The position numbers and the translations under genes are program-made. Source: JALOLG01 sp963776935 (GTDB lineage: Bacteria; Actinomycetota; Acidimicrobiia; Acidimicrobiales; Ilumatobacteraceae). Taken from it: a stretch of DNA of 64,000 bases. Location of the stretch: positions 304,906 through 368,905 of the forward strand of contig CAVZOP010000003.1 in assembly GCA_963776935.1 (NCBI GenBank), read 5' to 3'. Shown piece after piece: positions 28,528 to 36,242 of this stretch (the first letter of the stretch is position 1; each line of letters opens with the position of its first letter). The notes below the pieces were generated by a model. The model searched no databases, had not been told where the DNA came from, and saw only the letters and a list, made by a program, of their open reading frames with translations.

Positions 28528-29121
28528 TCACTCGGAGATCTGAATGTCACCCGTCGTCGCAAGAACTTGACCTTCCGCCGTTGTGCCGCTGAAGCGGACG
28601 GTGAAGCTGTCCCCATAGACGTCTCGATCTATGCGCGAGACTTGCGTGCTGCCTTGCCTCGCAGTGGCCTTCAGCTTCAGTCGCCCGTTGACGTCAGTTG
28701 TCCAGAAGGCGGCGCCTTCTGGCACGACAGCGTCCGTGAGGTTTGCCTCCAGGAACCGCCCGTCCGGGAACTCCACGATTCGTAATTTGACCGACGAGTT
28801 GTCGAGGACAACGCCTTCGACGGGCTGGATCATGGCTGTGACCTGATCGCCTTCCCAGATTGGTTCTGGGTGATAGATCGTCTGCTCAGGCGGTTCGGTC
28901 GGCGCAACGGTTGTCGCCACCTCGGTTGTGGTCGGTGCGAGAGTCGTCGTTGGACCGAGTGTCGCCGTAGGAGCGACCGAGGTGGTGGCTTCATCGACTC
29001 TTGGACTCGACACGGTAGAGATCGAGCCAGTTGGCTCAGCCTGCGGCTCGATCTCACTTGTGCTTCCGCACGCTGCGCAAATGATCATCAGCGCGACGAC
29101 AGTGCCGTCCGGTCGGAGCAT
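28528..29121 (-). CDS. putative lipoprotein with Thr/Pro linker
   Basis: A 197-residue protein with a lipoprotein signal (VVALMIICAAC, the lipid-modified Cys near residue 18). A 60-residue Thr/Pro/Glu-rich linker follows (PTTTLAPTTTEVATTVAPTE), and then a C-terminal beta-rich domain of about 110 residues. Such linkers are typical of actinobacterial cell-envelope proteins. No enzyme motif is seen. It is on the minus strand between repeats R2 and R3. Confidence 0.65.
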   Translation of the reverse strand: MLRPDGTVVALMIICAACGSTSEIEPQAEPTGSISTVSSPRVDEATTSVAPTATLGPTTTLAPTTTEVATTVAPTEPPEQTIYHPEPIWEGDQVTAMIQPVEGVVLDNSSVKLRIVEFPDGRFLEANLTDAVVPEGAAFWTTDVNGRLKLKATARQGSTQVSRIDRDVYGDSFTVRFSGTTAEGQVLATTGDIQISE

Positions 29122-29165
29122 GGCCGAATAGTGCGCCGACCCAACGCATCTGACAAGTGTCCGGT

Positions 29166-29211
29166 AGCGCCGAATGCGCGTTCGGCGCTCGTTCTGTCGA
29201 GTGCCGATCGA
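29166..29211. repeat. dispersed palindrome family, copy R3, left part (split by IS110)
   Basis: Begins with a perfect 9-bp hairpin AGCGCCGAA-TGCGCG-TTCGGCGCT (29166-29189) and continues CTCGTTCTGTCGAGTGCCGATCG. This aligns with the left arm of R9 (CGCCGAATGC..CGCTCGTGCTGACGAG..CCGATCG). The expected centre does not follow here; it is found beyond the IS110 element at 30571. Confidence 0.6.
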
Positions 29212-30570
29212 CGCTCCTATGTGTTGTCAAGGTGCTGTTGTTGCCGGTGGTCGGGCAGGCCAGTGATGGGCCACTCGGGTGAGGGCAGGCTCTTATGAGG
29301 CCACGGTCCGGCGGTGGTGTGCGGTGACGGGACGGCATGTCGTTCGAAGGACAACCCCTCGGGGTGTCAGGCAGTTATCGGGCCAGTCCCGTCACCGCGT
29401 TCTTGTCAGCGCGGCAACGCCTTGAAGGTTTCTCGGGCGACGTAACGCTTGAGACAGCGGATGATGTAGCGCTTGGACTTTCCCTCGGCCAGGCGTCGGT
29501 TCATGTAGGCGATGGTGCGTGGTTCGTGTTGGCCGAGGCGGGTGATCACGATCCGCCAGATGGCGTTGTTGGCGTGGCGGTCGCCGCCGTAGTTGAGCCG
29601 GAACCGGTTGTCGATCAGGCCGCTCGTGGCGGGGATCGGGGCGATGCCACACAGGCTCGCCCAGGCGCCTTCGGAACTGATCCGTTCAGCGTTGTCGCCG
29701 GCGGTGACGAGGAGCACCGCCGCGGTGTCGGCCCCGACGCCGTAGATGTTCAACAGTGCGGGGGCGGCGGCTTTGACGAGCGGTCCGATCTGTTCGTCGA
29801 TCGCGGCGAGCTCGGCGTCGAGGGTGTGGACCCGGCGAGCCAGGATCACCGCCGCGGTCTTGATGCCGTGCAAGGCGACATCACCGCCGGGGCGTGGTCG
29901 GAGCTTGGCGGCCTCGTTGACCAGCTGCGTCGCGCTCAGCGCGCCCAGCCGTGAGCGGAGTTCGTCGGGTGCAGTGAACATCAAATGGCGGAGCTGGACG
30001 ATCGTGCGGATCCGTGTCGAGCGCGCCGATCGTTTCGCGACCAGCAACGCCCGCAACGCTTCCGCGTCCGCGTCACCCGACTTCGCTCGAGCGGCGCAAC
30101 GACCCGACAATGCACCCCTGGCGGCTTCAACCGCGTCGAGCTGGTCGCTCTTGCCATGCCGGCGGCGCTTCTGGCGGTCCGGTCGATCAACCTCGATCAC
30201 CACTACCCCGCTCGCGAGGAACTGGCGCGCGATGCCCGCTCCGTACGCGCCAGTGCCCTCGATGCCGACCCGATCGATCGCACCGAACCCGGACATCCAC
30301 GACGACAAGCAGCGATGCCCGGCAGCGGTCGTCGGGAACGACTCGACTCCGAGCAAGCCGCCGTTCATGTCGACCACAGCAGCGACGTTCACATCACGAT
30401 GCGTGTCGACCCCACCCACCACCGGGCGCGCCGAATCTACGATGGCCACGGCCACCCCTTTCCTAAGTTGAGGGGCAGGCACGCACGTCCCGTGAAGGAG
30501 ACCAGTGACCGAGCAGCTGTTGTCGCAGCAACTCGAGTCGCCCTCCGGAACGGGGCGTGTCGAACCCCGA
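29212..30570 (-). mobile_element. IS110-family insertion sequence (ends approximate)
   Basis: About 1.36 kb carrying one DEDD transposase gene, with roughly 190 bases of non-coding sequence on its 3' side and 115 on its 5' side. The ends are placed where the palindrome R3 is interrupted and resumes; IS110 elements have no long terminal repeats or target duplications, so I cannot fix them to the base. IS110 elements encode a structured bridge RNA in one non-coding end. Confidence 0.7.
29406..30455 (-). CDS. IS110-family transposase
   Basis: About 349 residues: N-terminal DEDD domain with GGVDTHRDVN (first Asp), GIEGTGAYG (Glu), KSDQLDAVEAAR (two Asp); a coiled middle; and the C-terminal Transposase_20 domain with IYGVGADTAAVLL and the catalytic-Ser region IPATSGL. 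All key residues are present and the frame is intact. I take GTG 30455 or GTG 30449 as start, after GGAAAGGGG. The reading frame upstream of it is not protein-like. Intactness is notable among so many broken genes. Confidence 0.9.
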   Translation of the reverse strand: MAVAIVDSARPVVGGVDTHRDVNVAAVVDMNGGLLGVESFPTTAAGHRCLSSWMSGFGAIDRVGIEGTGAYGAGIARQFLASGVVVIEVDRPDRQKRRRHGKSDQLDAVEAARGALSGRCAARAKSGDADAEALRALLVAKRSARSTRIRTIVQLRHLMFTAPDELRSRLGALSATQLVNEAAKLRPRPGGDVALHGIKTAAVILARRVHTLDAELAAIDEQIGPLVKAAAPALLNIYGVGADTAAVLLVTAGDNAERISSEGAWASLCGIAPIPATSGLIDNRFRLNYGGDRHANNAIWRIVITRLGQHEPRTIAYMNRRLAEGKSKRYIIRCLKRYVARETFKALPR

Positions 30571-30655
30571 AGTCAGATCAGCCTGACATCCCCCGCCAAC
30601 GACGAACGGGATACCGGCGAACCAGCAAACCCATTCTCACTGGCAGATATGGCGC
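30571..30655. repeat. dispersed palindrome family, copy R3, right part
   Basis: The segment from 30573 reads CAGATCAGCCTGACATC, then CCCCCGCCAACG, matching the centre of R4 (CAGATCATCCTGATC..GCCCCCGAACG). It ends with CACTGGCAGATATGGCGC, matching the family right end. Together with 29166-29211 it would rebuild one copy of roughly 130 bp interrupted by the IS110 element. Confidence 0.45.
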
Positions 30656-30739
30656 GCTCGTCGAGCAGCCGGGGCGGACAGCGTTGGCACTCGCAACGTT
30701 ATGGGATCCCGTGGCATCAATAGTGGTGTGGGGGTCTCC

Positions 30740-31222
30740 ATGTCGGTTGAGGGCGGGGGCGAGTCGGCAGCGGCGAGCACGTTCGAGGACTTCTATCGGA
30801 CCAAGCGGGCCGAGGCCACGCGACTCGCTTGGTTGTTGACCCATGATGCCGCGATCGCCGAGGACGTCGCTCAAGATGCGTTCCTCGGGTTGTACCGAGT
30901 GTTCGGCGAGGTGACGAATCCCGCGGCGTACCTGCGGAGAAGCGTGGTCAACGGCGTATACGAGCGGATTCGCAGGCGCGGGCGCGAGCATCGGCGCGAG
31001 GCGATCGTGATCGCCGCTCGGCCCACCACGTTGGACGGGCCGACCGGCGGAGTGCTCGATGCCGTCGCCAGCTTGTCGTTGGACCAGCGCACCACCGTCG
31101 TACTCAAGTACTGGGGCGGACTACATGATCATGAGATCGCGGAAGCGATGGGCATCCCGCCAGGGACTGCCCGTTCACACCTGAGTCGAGCGCTTAGTCG
31201 ACTTCGTCTGGAGCTGCAATGA
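30740..31222 (+). CDS. ECF sigma factor, SigE/RpoE-like
   Basis: A 160-residue sigma-70 region 2/4 protein: region 2 with FEDFYRTKRAEATRLAWLL and AEDVAQDAFLGLYRVF (DxAQdaF core-binding motif, near 50), and region 4 with LSLDQRTTVVLKYWGGLHDHEI and IPPGTARSHLSRALSRLRLEL. Start ATG 30740 follows GGGGG at eight bases. It overlaps the next gene, a membrane protein, by ATGA: the normal layout of an ECF sigma with its anti-sigma or co-regulated envelope protein. It begins right after the IS110/R3 junction, so its own promoter region may be disturbed. Confidence 0.85.
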   Translation: MSVEGGGESAAASTFEDFYRTKRAEATRLAWLLTHDAAIAEDVAQDAFLGLYRVFGEVTNPAAYLRRSVVNGVYERIRRRGREHRREAIVIAARPTTLDGPTGGVLDAVASLSLDQRTTVVLKYWGGLHDHEIAEAMGIPPGTARSHLSRALSRLRLELQ

Positions 31223-32058
31223 ACCGAATTGGTGCCGACGACGCGCTCGACAGGACCCTTCGCGAGGCGCTCCGAGCCGACGCCGAGCTCGCACCGCAAC
31301 TTCCTGTGGACTGGCCCGGTTCAACGACGTTCGGCGTTAGCAGCGACGGCACCGATGACCTCGCCACGCGAGGCAGAAGGAGCATCACCATGACCCTCGA
31401 ATCCACCCCGACCCAACCCGCGCGGCGTCAGCGCTGGCCGATCATCGCCGTGGCCGCAGCAACCGTCGGAGCCATCGTCGTCGGCGGCCTCGTGATCGCC
31501 ACGCGTGACCCTGAAGCAACCGGCGAGGCCGCGGCCGGTGCACCTACCACCATGGCTCAACCCGCCACCGTGGCTCAGGCGCCCGTGAAGGTCAGCGCAT
31601 GCGTGCACCCCGGCCCGTTGGTTCACGGCGGAACCTCGGAGAGCAGCAGCGTCTCCGTTCCGGAAGGCACGATGACGATCGTCCGGTCGAGAGGTGACAC
31701 CTGGCAGTTGAACGTCAGCGACGTGTCCGACCCGCGCCTCGACGGCACGTGGTACAACAGCGCCGACGCAGACCAGTACAGCCTGCCTGGGGGAGCTTCG
31801 GGGCCACATTTGGCCACGGAGACCCACCGCATCGAGAACGACGACGGGGCGTGGCAGGGATCGTTCGTGGTCGTCGGGACCCCGGACCATCCGAGTACGT
31901 TCATGGAGTACGACTTGCAGTACGTGCTGGTCGGCGAGGGTGCCTACGAGGGGCTCACAGCGGTCATGATCGGCAGCGATGGAGCCTGCCCGAACACCGA
32001 GGGCTACATCGTCGAAGGCAATGTCCCCGCGCCACCCGTGCCTCAAACCGGCCAATAA
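31219..32058 (+). CDS. single-span membrane protein coupled to the ECF sigma (possible anti-sigma)
   Basis: The 279-residue frame starts at ATG 31219 inside the sigma stop (ATGA). It has a short soluble N-part, one membrane segment (WPIIAVAAATVGAIVVGGLV, about residues 73-92) and a 180-residue extracytoplasmic domain with two Cys. The N-part lacks the HxxxCxxC zinc motif of ZAS anti-sigmas. A second start, ATG 31390, has a stronger ribosome site (AAGGAG, seven bases) and would give only the membrane and outer parts. Both may be used. Anti-sigma function is inferred from position only. Confidence 0.65.
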   Translation: MNRIGADDALDRTLREALRADAELAPQLPVDWPGSTTFGVSSDGTDDLATRGRRSITMTLESTPTQPARRQRWPIIAVAAATVGAIVVGGLVIATRDPEATGEAAAGAPTTMAQPATVAQAPVKVSACVHPGPLVHGGTSESSSVSVPEGTMTIVRSRGDTWQLNVSDVSDPRLDGTWYNSADADQYSLPGGASGPHLATETHRIENDDGAWQGSFVVVGTPDHPSTFMEYDLQYVLVGEGAYEGLTAVMIGSDGACPNTEGYIVEGNVPAPPVPQTGQ

Positions 32059-32156
32059 CGAGCGTCACTACGGCTCGCGCGCCGCCCACGCGACAGCCTG
32101 ATCTCGACACGTCAACCACCCACCGTCGCAACGAATCGGGGATCTTTCGACGAGCT

Positions 32157-32307
32157 CCGATTGCCCGGTAGGGGCGCGGCTCGCAAGCCGCGGGTCGCGC
32201 ACAGATCATCCTGATCGATCTGTAGCTGCCCCCGAACGCCGGCTCGACGGCGGTGATCTGCGCGGGTGCCTCCGCACCGTCAGGTAGCGCATCACGGCAG
32301 TTCGGCG
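32157..32307. repeat. dispersed palindrome family, copy R4 (full length)
   Basis: About 150 bp. Left end CCGATTGCC and right end GGCAGTTCGG pair with one bulge. Inside, CGCGCACAGATCATC pairs with TGATCTGCGCGGG. The centre is GATCGATCTGTAGCTGCCCC followed by GAACGCCGGC. It lies between the sigma/membrane pair and the cupin gene in a 468-base gene-free stretch in which I see nothing else. Confidence 0.75.
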
Positions 32308-32526
32308 TCGAAGGAGACCCCACTCGGGAATTTCAGCGGTGCCTCGCGATGCGCTTCGACGCTGCGAACAACGTCCTGATCGTGACCGTTGGAGTAGAGC
32401 CGGGAGGCCACGGGTCGGATCGGATGGGTGTGGTTCACACGTTGGTCACGAATACTCGCGGGCGTTCGGGTACGGGGTGCACGAGCGCGAGACTGCGATG
32501 GAGGCTGATGCCGGAAGGGGGCACTC

Positions 32527-32911
32527 ATGAGGTGCGTCAAGGTCATCGCGTTGCCGGACGGTGAATCTAGGTTCGGCGAGATCGACATCGAGCAACACGA
32601 GGGGCCGTACGCCGAGAACGTCCCACCGGACTTCGTGTCGCAAACCCTCCCCGTGGAGGCACTCGTCGTCGTCACGATGCCTGACGACGTCAACACCCAC
32701 GGTGCTGCACCCGGCGCCGCTCCGTCAGGTCGTGATCGTGCTCGACGGGGAGTTCGAGATCGAGACCAGCGATGGCGATCGTCAGACGTTCTCGCCAGGC
32801 GGCTTCGCGCTGTTCGAGGACACGACCGGACGCGGACACGTCACCCGCGTGCTGCGAAGTCCGGCGAGCTTCCGCGCCGTGCCGCTCGCGGACTTCACGC
32901 TCCGCACGTAA
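32527..32911 (+). pseudogene. cupin-domain protein, one frameshift
   Basis: ATG 32527 follows a strong site (GGAAGGGGGCACTC). The first 57 codons read MRCVKVIALPDGESRFGEID..VVVTMPDDVN. The rest (PLRQVVIVLDGEFEIETSDG, TFSPGGFALFEDTTGRGH) is in another frame, ending TAA at 32911. One indel near 32698-32705 joins them into a 127-residue single-domain cupin with the usual G-x5-H..G beta barrel. Small cupins bind a metal or a small molecule; function unknown. It is followed after 26 bases by an alpha/beta hydrolase in the same direction. Confidence 0.7.
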
Positions 32912-32936
32912 ACGCCGAAGCCGTAAGGAGACTGCC

Positions 32937-33667
32937 ATGGCCACCTTCGTCCTCGTCCACGGCTCATGGCTCGGCGGCTGGTGCTGGCAGCGGGTGACGC
33001 CGCACCTCCGCGCTGCCGGCCACGACGTCGTGACCCCGACCCTGACAGGCTTGGGCGAGCGCAGCCATCTGCTCCGTCGGGACGTGGGCCTCGACACCCA
33101 CGTCCACGACATCGTCAACGTGCTCGAGTTCGAGGACCTGCACGACGTCATCCTGGTGGGCCACAGCTATGGCGGCTTGGTCGTCACCGGCGTCGCCGAG
33201 CGCGTGCCTCACCGCGTTGGCCGCGTCGTCTACGTGGACGGCTGGTTCCCGATCGACGATGACCGCTCCATGGCCGAATTGGCCCACCGATATTCGCCTG
33301 GTTTCTTGGAACCATTGGAGGCGTTGACTCAGGCCGGTGGCGACGGCTGGATGGTGCCGACGCCGGGCGGGCCGGAGTACCCGCTGCCCCTCTCTGATGC
33401 CGATCTGGAGTGGGTCCCGCGCACGTCACGCCGCATCCGGCGAAGACCCTGTACGACGAAGTGGTGACAGGCAATCTCGACGCTGCTGGCCTTCCGCACA
33501 CGTACATCATCTGCCCGACGCCAGGCCAGCCCGCACGGTTCGCCCCGTTTGCCGAGCGGGCGCACCGCAACGGATGGGCCTGCCACGAACTGTTCGTCGG
33601 CCACCTCGCGTTCGTGACCATGCCGGCGGAGCTGAGCGCGCTACTGGTGACGCAGGCCTCAGCGTGA
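32937..33667 (+). pseudogene. alpha/beta hydrolase (esterase EstC-like), one frameshift
   Basis: From ATG 32937 (AAGGAG upstream): FVLVHGSWLGGWCWQRVTPHL (oxyanion HG, near 5-25), nucleophile motif GHSYGG (near 78-83) and VYVDGWFPID. The frame breaks near 33425. The other frame continues HVTPHPAKTLYDEVVTGN and contains the catalytic His in FVGHLAF near the end. Reconstructed length is about 243 residues, normal for the salicylate-esterase/HNL-like branch that often acts on small aryl esters. It pairs with the cupin, a common two-gene arrangement. Confidence 0.78.
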
Positions 33668-33677
33668 CGCACCCGCC

Positions 33678-33829
33678 CAGTGCCGCACAATGCCTCGGTG
33701 CGTGGTCTGTCGAGCCCGATCGCGCACCGATCATTCGATCTGCGCAATGCACCAGTACGCCGGCTCCCGGGCGCTGATCTGTGCGGGTACCTCCGGTCAA
33801 CCAGCTGGCGCCGAGGCAGATCGGCACTG
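33678..33829. repeat. dispersed palindrome family, copy R5 (full length)
   Basis: 152 bp, nearly the same size as R4. The ends CAGTGCCG and CGGCACTG are an exact 8-bp inverted repeat, followed inwards by GCCTCGG/CCGAGGC. Further in, CGCACCGATCA pairs with TGATCTGTGCG. The centre is TACGCCGGCTCCCGGGCG. It begins just after the hydrolase stop and ends shortly before the GNAT gene stop. Confidence 0.8.
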
Positions 33830-33862
33830 TTATGGATCCGAGCGGTCTGGTCGTTGTAGAGG

Positions 33863-34345
33863 TCAGCGGAGTTGGAGTTCCCAGCGCCATACGTCGTCGT
33901 CGACGTCGGGGTCGGCGATGGTGGCGGTGCGGGTGAACCCACAGCGAACGAGCACAGCGGTGGACGCGTTCGGGGTGGCGAGCGTGTGGGCGACGACACG
34001 GGTGGCTCCGCGGCCACGGGCCCAGTCGATCAGCGTTCGTGTCGCCGTGGTGGCCAGGCCTCGGCCTTGGCGGGCGGGGGCGATGGCGTAGCCAATCTCG
34101 ACCTCTCCCCCGGTGGGCGGCCCCTTGAACCCCCCGAAGCCGACGAGGGCGCCGTCGCCGTCGAAGAAGAGATGGGATCCCCACGGGTCAGCGTTGTGGC
34201 GGCGGGCGGCGTCGAGGGCGTGTGCGAGAGCTTCGGGGAATCCGGCCCATCCCTCGATGACAGCGATGCCGAATCGTTCGGTGAACGCAGCGTCGCTGTC
34301 GATCAGTGCCTCGATCCACTCGAGCCGCAGCGACTCCACCCGCAT
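33863..34345 (-). CDS. GNAT-family N-acetyltransferase
   Basis: A 160-residue acetyltransferase: VGFGGFKGPPTGGEVEIGYA (motif B/D strand, near 68-87), then the acetyl-CoA pyrophosphate loop ARQGRGLATTATRTL (R/Q-x-x-G-x-G/A near 91-105) and a C-terminal HTLATPNASTAVLVRCGF typical of RimJ-like members. Start ATG 34345 is preferred; the longer frame runs into repeat R6. It lies alone on the minus strand between R5 and R6, another one-gene module. The acceptor is unknown. Confidence 0.85.
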   Translation of the reverse strand: MRVESLRLEWIEALIDSDAAFTERFGIAVIEGWAGFPEALAHALDAARRHNADPWGSHLFFDGDGALVGFGGFKGPPTGGEVEIGYAIAPARQGRGLATTATRTLIDWARGRGATRVVAHTLATPNASTAVLVRCGFTRTATIADPDVDDDVWRWELQLR

Positions 34346-34400
34346 CACCCACCACCTGGCGGAAATTGGGGCCGGTCGGTACGGGAGGAAGTCACCCGCC

Positions 34401-34564
34401 CAGATTGTCCACTCGGTGCGTGGTCTGGCGAGCCCGGTGCGCACCGGTCATTCGATCCGCGCACTGCCCCAGAACGCCGGCTCGGCGCCCGGTCGTCGAG
34501 CGGCAGCACTTGTACTCGCGGCCTCGGCCCACCACATCGTGACGAGCTCGAGCAGATCGGTTCA
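34401..34564. repeat. dispersed palindrome family, copy R6
   Basis: Left part CAGATTGTCCACTCGGTGCG, core GCGCACCGGTCATTCGATCC, centre CCCCAGAACGCCGGCTC, and a degenerate right end GAGCAGATCGGTTC. The left two thirds align closely with R5 (GGTGCGTGGTCTG, CGAGCCCG). The right third is poor. Confidence 0.65.
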
Positions 34565-34719
34565 ACGGCGCGATTGCCGCCTCTGCCAGCGAGCCGGATC
34601 TGGTCCCGGTCGTCAACCTGACGCTCGACAGCTCGACGCTCGATCCTGACGCGATCGCCCACCATGTCCTCGCCGCCCTGGACGCGAAGCCAACACCGGC
34701 GACCGCCGACCGTCGATGA
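34543..34719 (+). pseudogene. gene remnant without start codon
   Basis: A frame from 34543 to TGA 34717-34719 reads RFNGAIAASASEPDLVPVVN and LTLDSSTLDPDAIAHHVLAA with G/C-ending codons. It has no start codon and is preceded by a stop at 34540. It looks like the last 50 residues of a lost gene, reminiscent of phage tape-measure C-termini, but too short to assign. The stretch 34720-34906 shows nothing further. Confidence 0.25.
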
Positions 34720-34906
34720 CGCAGGAGTCTGAGGTGCAGGCGGGCGTGTTGGTGGCGGCGAGGGAACCGTCGCCGTGCGGGTGTCGTGCTGCCGGTCGTC
34801 GGACGTCAGCTCGGGCGTCGTCGAAGCCCTTGTCTCGCTGCAGCGACGGCGCGAGGGTGAGCCATACCGCCCATCAGCGGTGCGGTTTGTTGAGAGGGGT
34901 GGCACC

Positions 34907-35230
34907 ATGCCGAAGTACCTGCTCAAGGCCCGGTTCAGCCCAGAAGGGTTAGCGGGGGTGATGAAGGAGGGCGGCTCCGCTCGCCGTGCCGTGGCCGACG
35001 ATCTGGCCAAGCGCCTCGGCGGAGCAGTCGAGTCGTACCACTTCGCCTTCGGTGACGACGACGCCTACGTGATCTGTGACTTGCCCGACAACAAGGCCGC
35101 GGCCACGGTGGCGATGACGGTTTCATCGAGCGGTCGGGTGTCAGTCACGACCGTGGCGTTGCTGACCGTGGACGAAGTCGACGCGATCGCCGCCGGCCGC
35201 AAGCTCGAGTACGCACCGCCCGGGGCGTGA
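34907..35230 (+). CDS. GYD-domain protein
   Basis: A 107-residue protein starting MPKYLLKARFSPEGLAGVMK with the GYD-family pattern (KYL..F..EG.., RRAVADDLAKRLGGAVESYH, FGDDDAYVICDLPDN). GYD domains are small ferredoxin-like folds of unknown biochemical role, often encoded alone. ATG 34907 follows GAGAGGGG at seven bases. It lies between R6 and R7, again a one-gene module. Confidence 0.8.
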   Translation: MPKYLLKARFSPEGLAGVMKEGGSARRAVADDLAKRLGGAVESYHFAFGDDDAYVICDLPDNKAAATVAMTVSSSGRVSVTTVALLTVDEVDAIAAGRKLEYAPPGA

Positions 35231-35493
35231 CTGCGGCCGCAGGTCGCCGTCGAGCGGGCAGCTCGGCCTGCGCCGACCGGCTGTCGATGAGGACGGTCTC
35301 GTCGTCACAGAGCAGATCACCACACCGGCACCGGGTCGGGCTTGCAGGCCGGGCTCACGTGTCATCAGCGACGGGATGAGGTTCGTGCGCAAGCGGCTTC
35401 GACGCGCCGGCGGCGGTCGTCCTCGAGCCCGGACGTGAGACGCGTGGAGCCCCTTCTCGACCAGGTGCACGGTATCTCTCGCGAGCGATCCGG
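35231..35493. other. no gene seen
   Basis: Short frames on both strands are shadows of one another; none has a ribosome site or a recognisable motif. The stretch leads into repeat R7. Confidence 0.5.
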
Positions 35494-35648
35494 AGTCGGC
35501 GATCTGCTCGGAGTGGCGAGTACCGAATGGTGTCCCAGAACGCACGGCGAGACAAGGTGGCGCGGGTATCCCTGATCGCCGGCTCCCGGGCGCCGATCTG
35601 TGCGGCTACCTCGCGGTCGTCCAGGTAGTGCATCATGGCAGTTCGGCG
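35494..35648. repeat. dispersed palindrome family, copy R7
   Basis: About 155 bp. Left end GTCGGCGATCTGC, centre GATCGCCGGCTCCCGGGCG followed by CCGATCTGTGCGG, right end GTAGTGCATCATGGCAGTT then CGGCG. The right half matches R4 (GTAGCGCATCACGGCAGTT) with three mismatches, and the centre matches R5. Confidence 0.65.
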
Positions 35649-35771
35649 CCCGCTCAGCGGCGCTACGAGAGGCGGAGAGCGACGCAATCGGTCCCAGTGG
35701 TACTTGAGCGCGGGCGAGCGGAGAGATCCTGGTGCCTTGTCGACCCGAGAGGTTCATTTCATAGTCGCACC

Positions 35772-36242
35772 GTGAGACGTGTTCGCTGTGCGACGATCGC
35801 CGCCGTGTCCGTCGTGCTCGCGGTGTCGTGCGGCGGCGACGATTCGATCGGAGTGCCGTCGGACTTCGCCGATCACCCGCCCGACGTCACGCTGCGGAGC
35901 GGTCCTGACATCATCGCCATCGGCCCACACTCGTATAGCGCCCACAGGTCGGCCGCAGACGGGACGGAGCTCCCGCCTGATGGCCCGACGGTCGTCGTAG
36001 AGGATGCCGACGTCACCGTCGACTACCCGATCGGCGGGTGGACCCTGGTCGCACAAGCCGCGGTGCCCGGCGGCGCCACGACACCGTTGACGGTCGAGCA
36101 GCTCGGCCCGAACAGCTTCCATCTGGTCCCGCCGACCGCGGGGACCTACGACGTCTGGCTCACGATGGTGTACGGACTTAGCGGCAACAACGTCGAGGCG
36201 AGCGCGGGCTACGTTTTCCGCTGGATTGTCCCGCCCACCTAG
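35772..36242 (+). CDS. putative lipoprotein
   Basis: A 156-residue protein from GTG 35772: RRVRCATIAAVSVVLAVSC is a lipoprotein signal with the modified Cys near residue 21. It is followed by GGDDSIGVPSD and a beta-rich domain without recognised motifs (PPTAGTYDVWLTMVYGL near the end suggests an Ig-like or beta-sandwich fold). The longer frame from 35628 starts inside R7 and is not favoured. Its stop TAG is part of the CTAG target duplication of the adjacent IS element. Confidence 0.65.
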   Translation: MRRVRCATIAAVSVVLAVSCGGDDSIGVPSDFADHPPDVTLRSGPDIIAIGPHSYSAHRSAADGTELPPDGPTVVVEDADVTVDYPIGGWTLVAQAAVPGGATTPLTVEQLGPNSFHLVPPTAGTYDVWLTMVYGLSGNNVEASAGYVFRWIVPPT

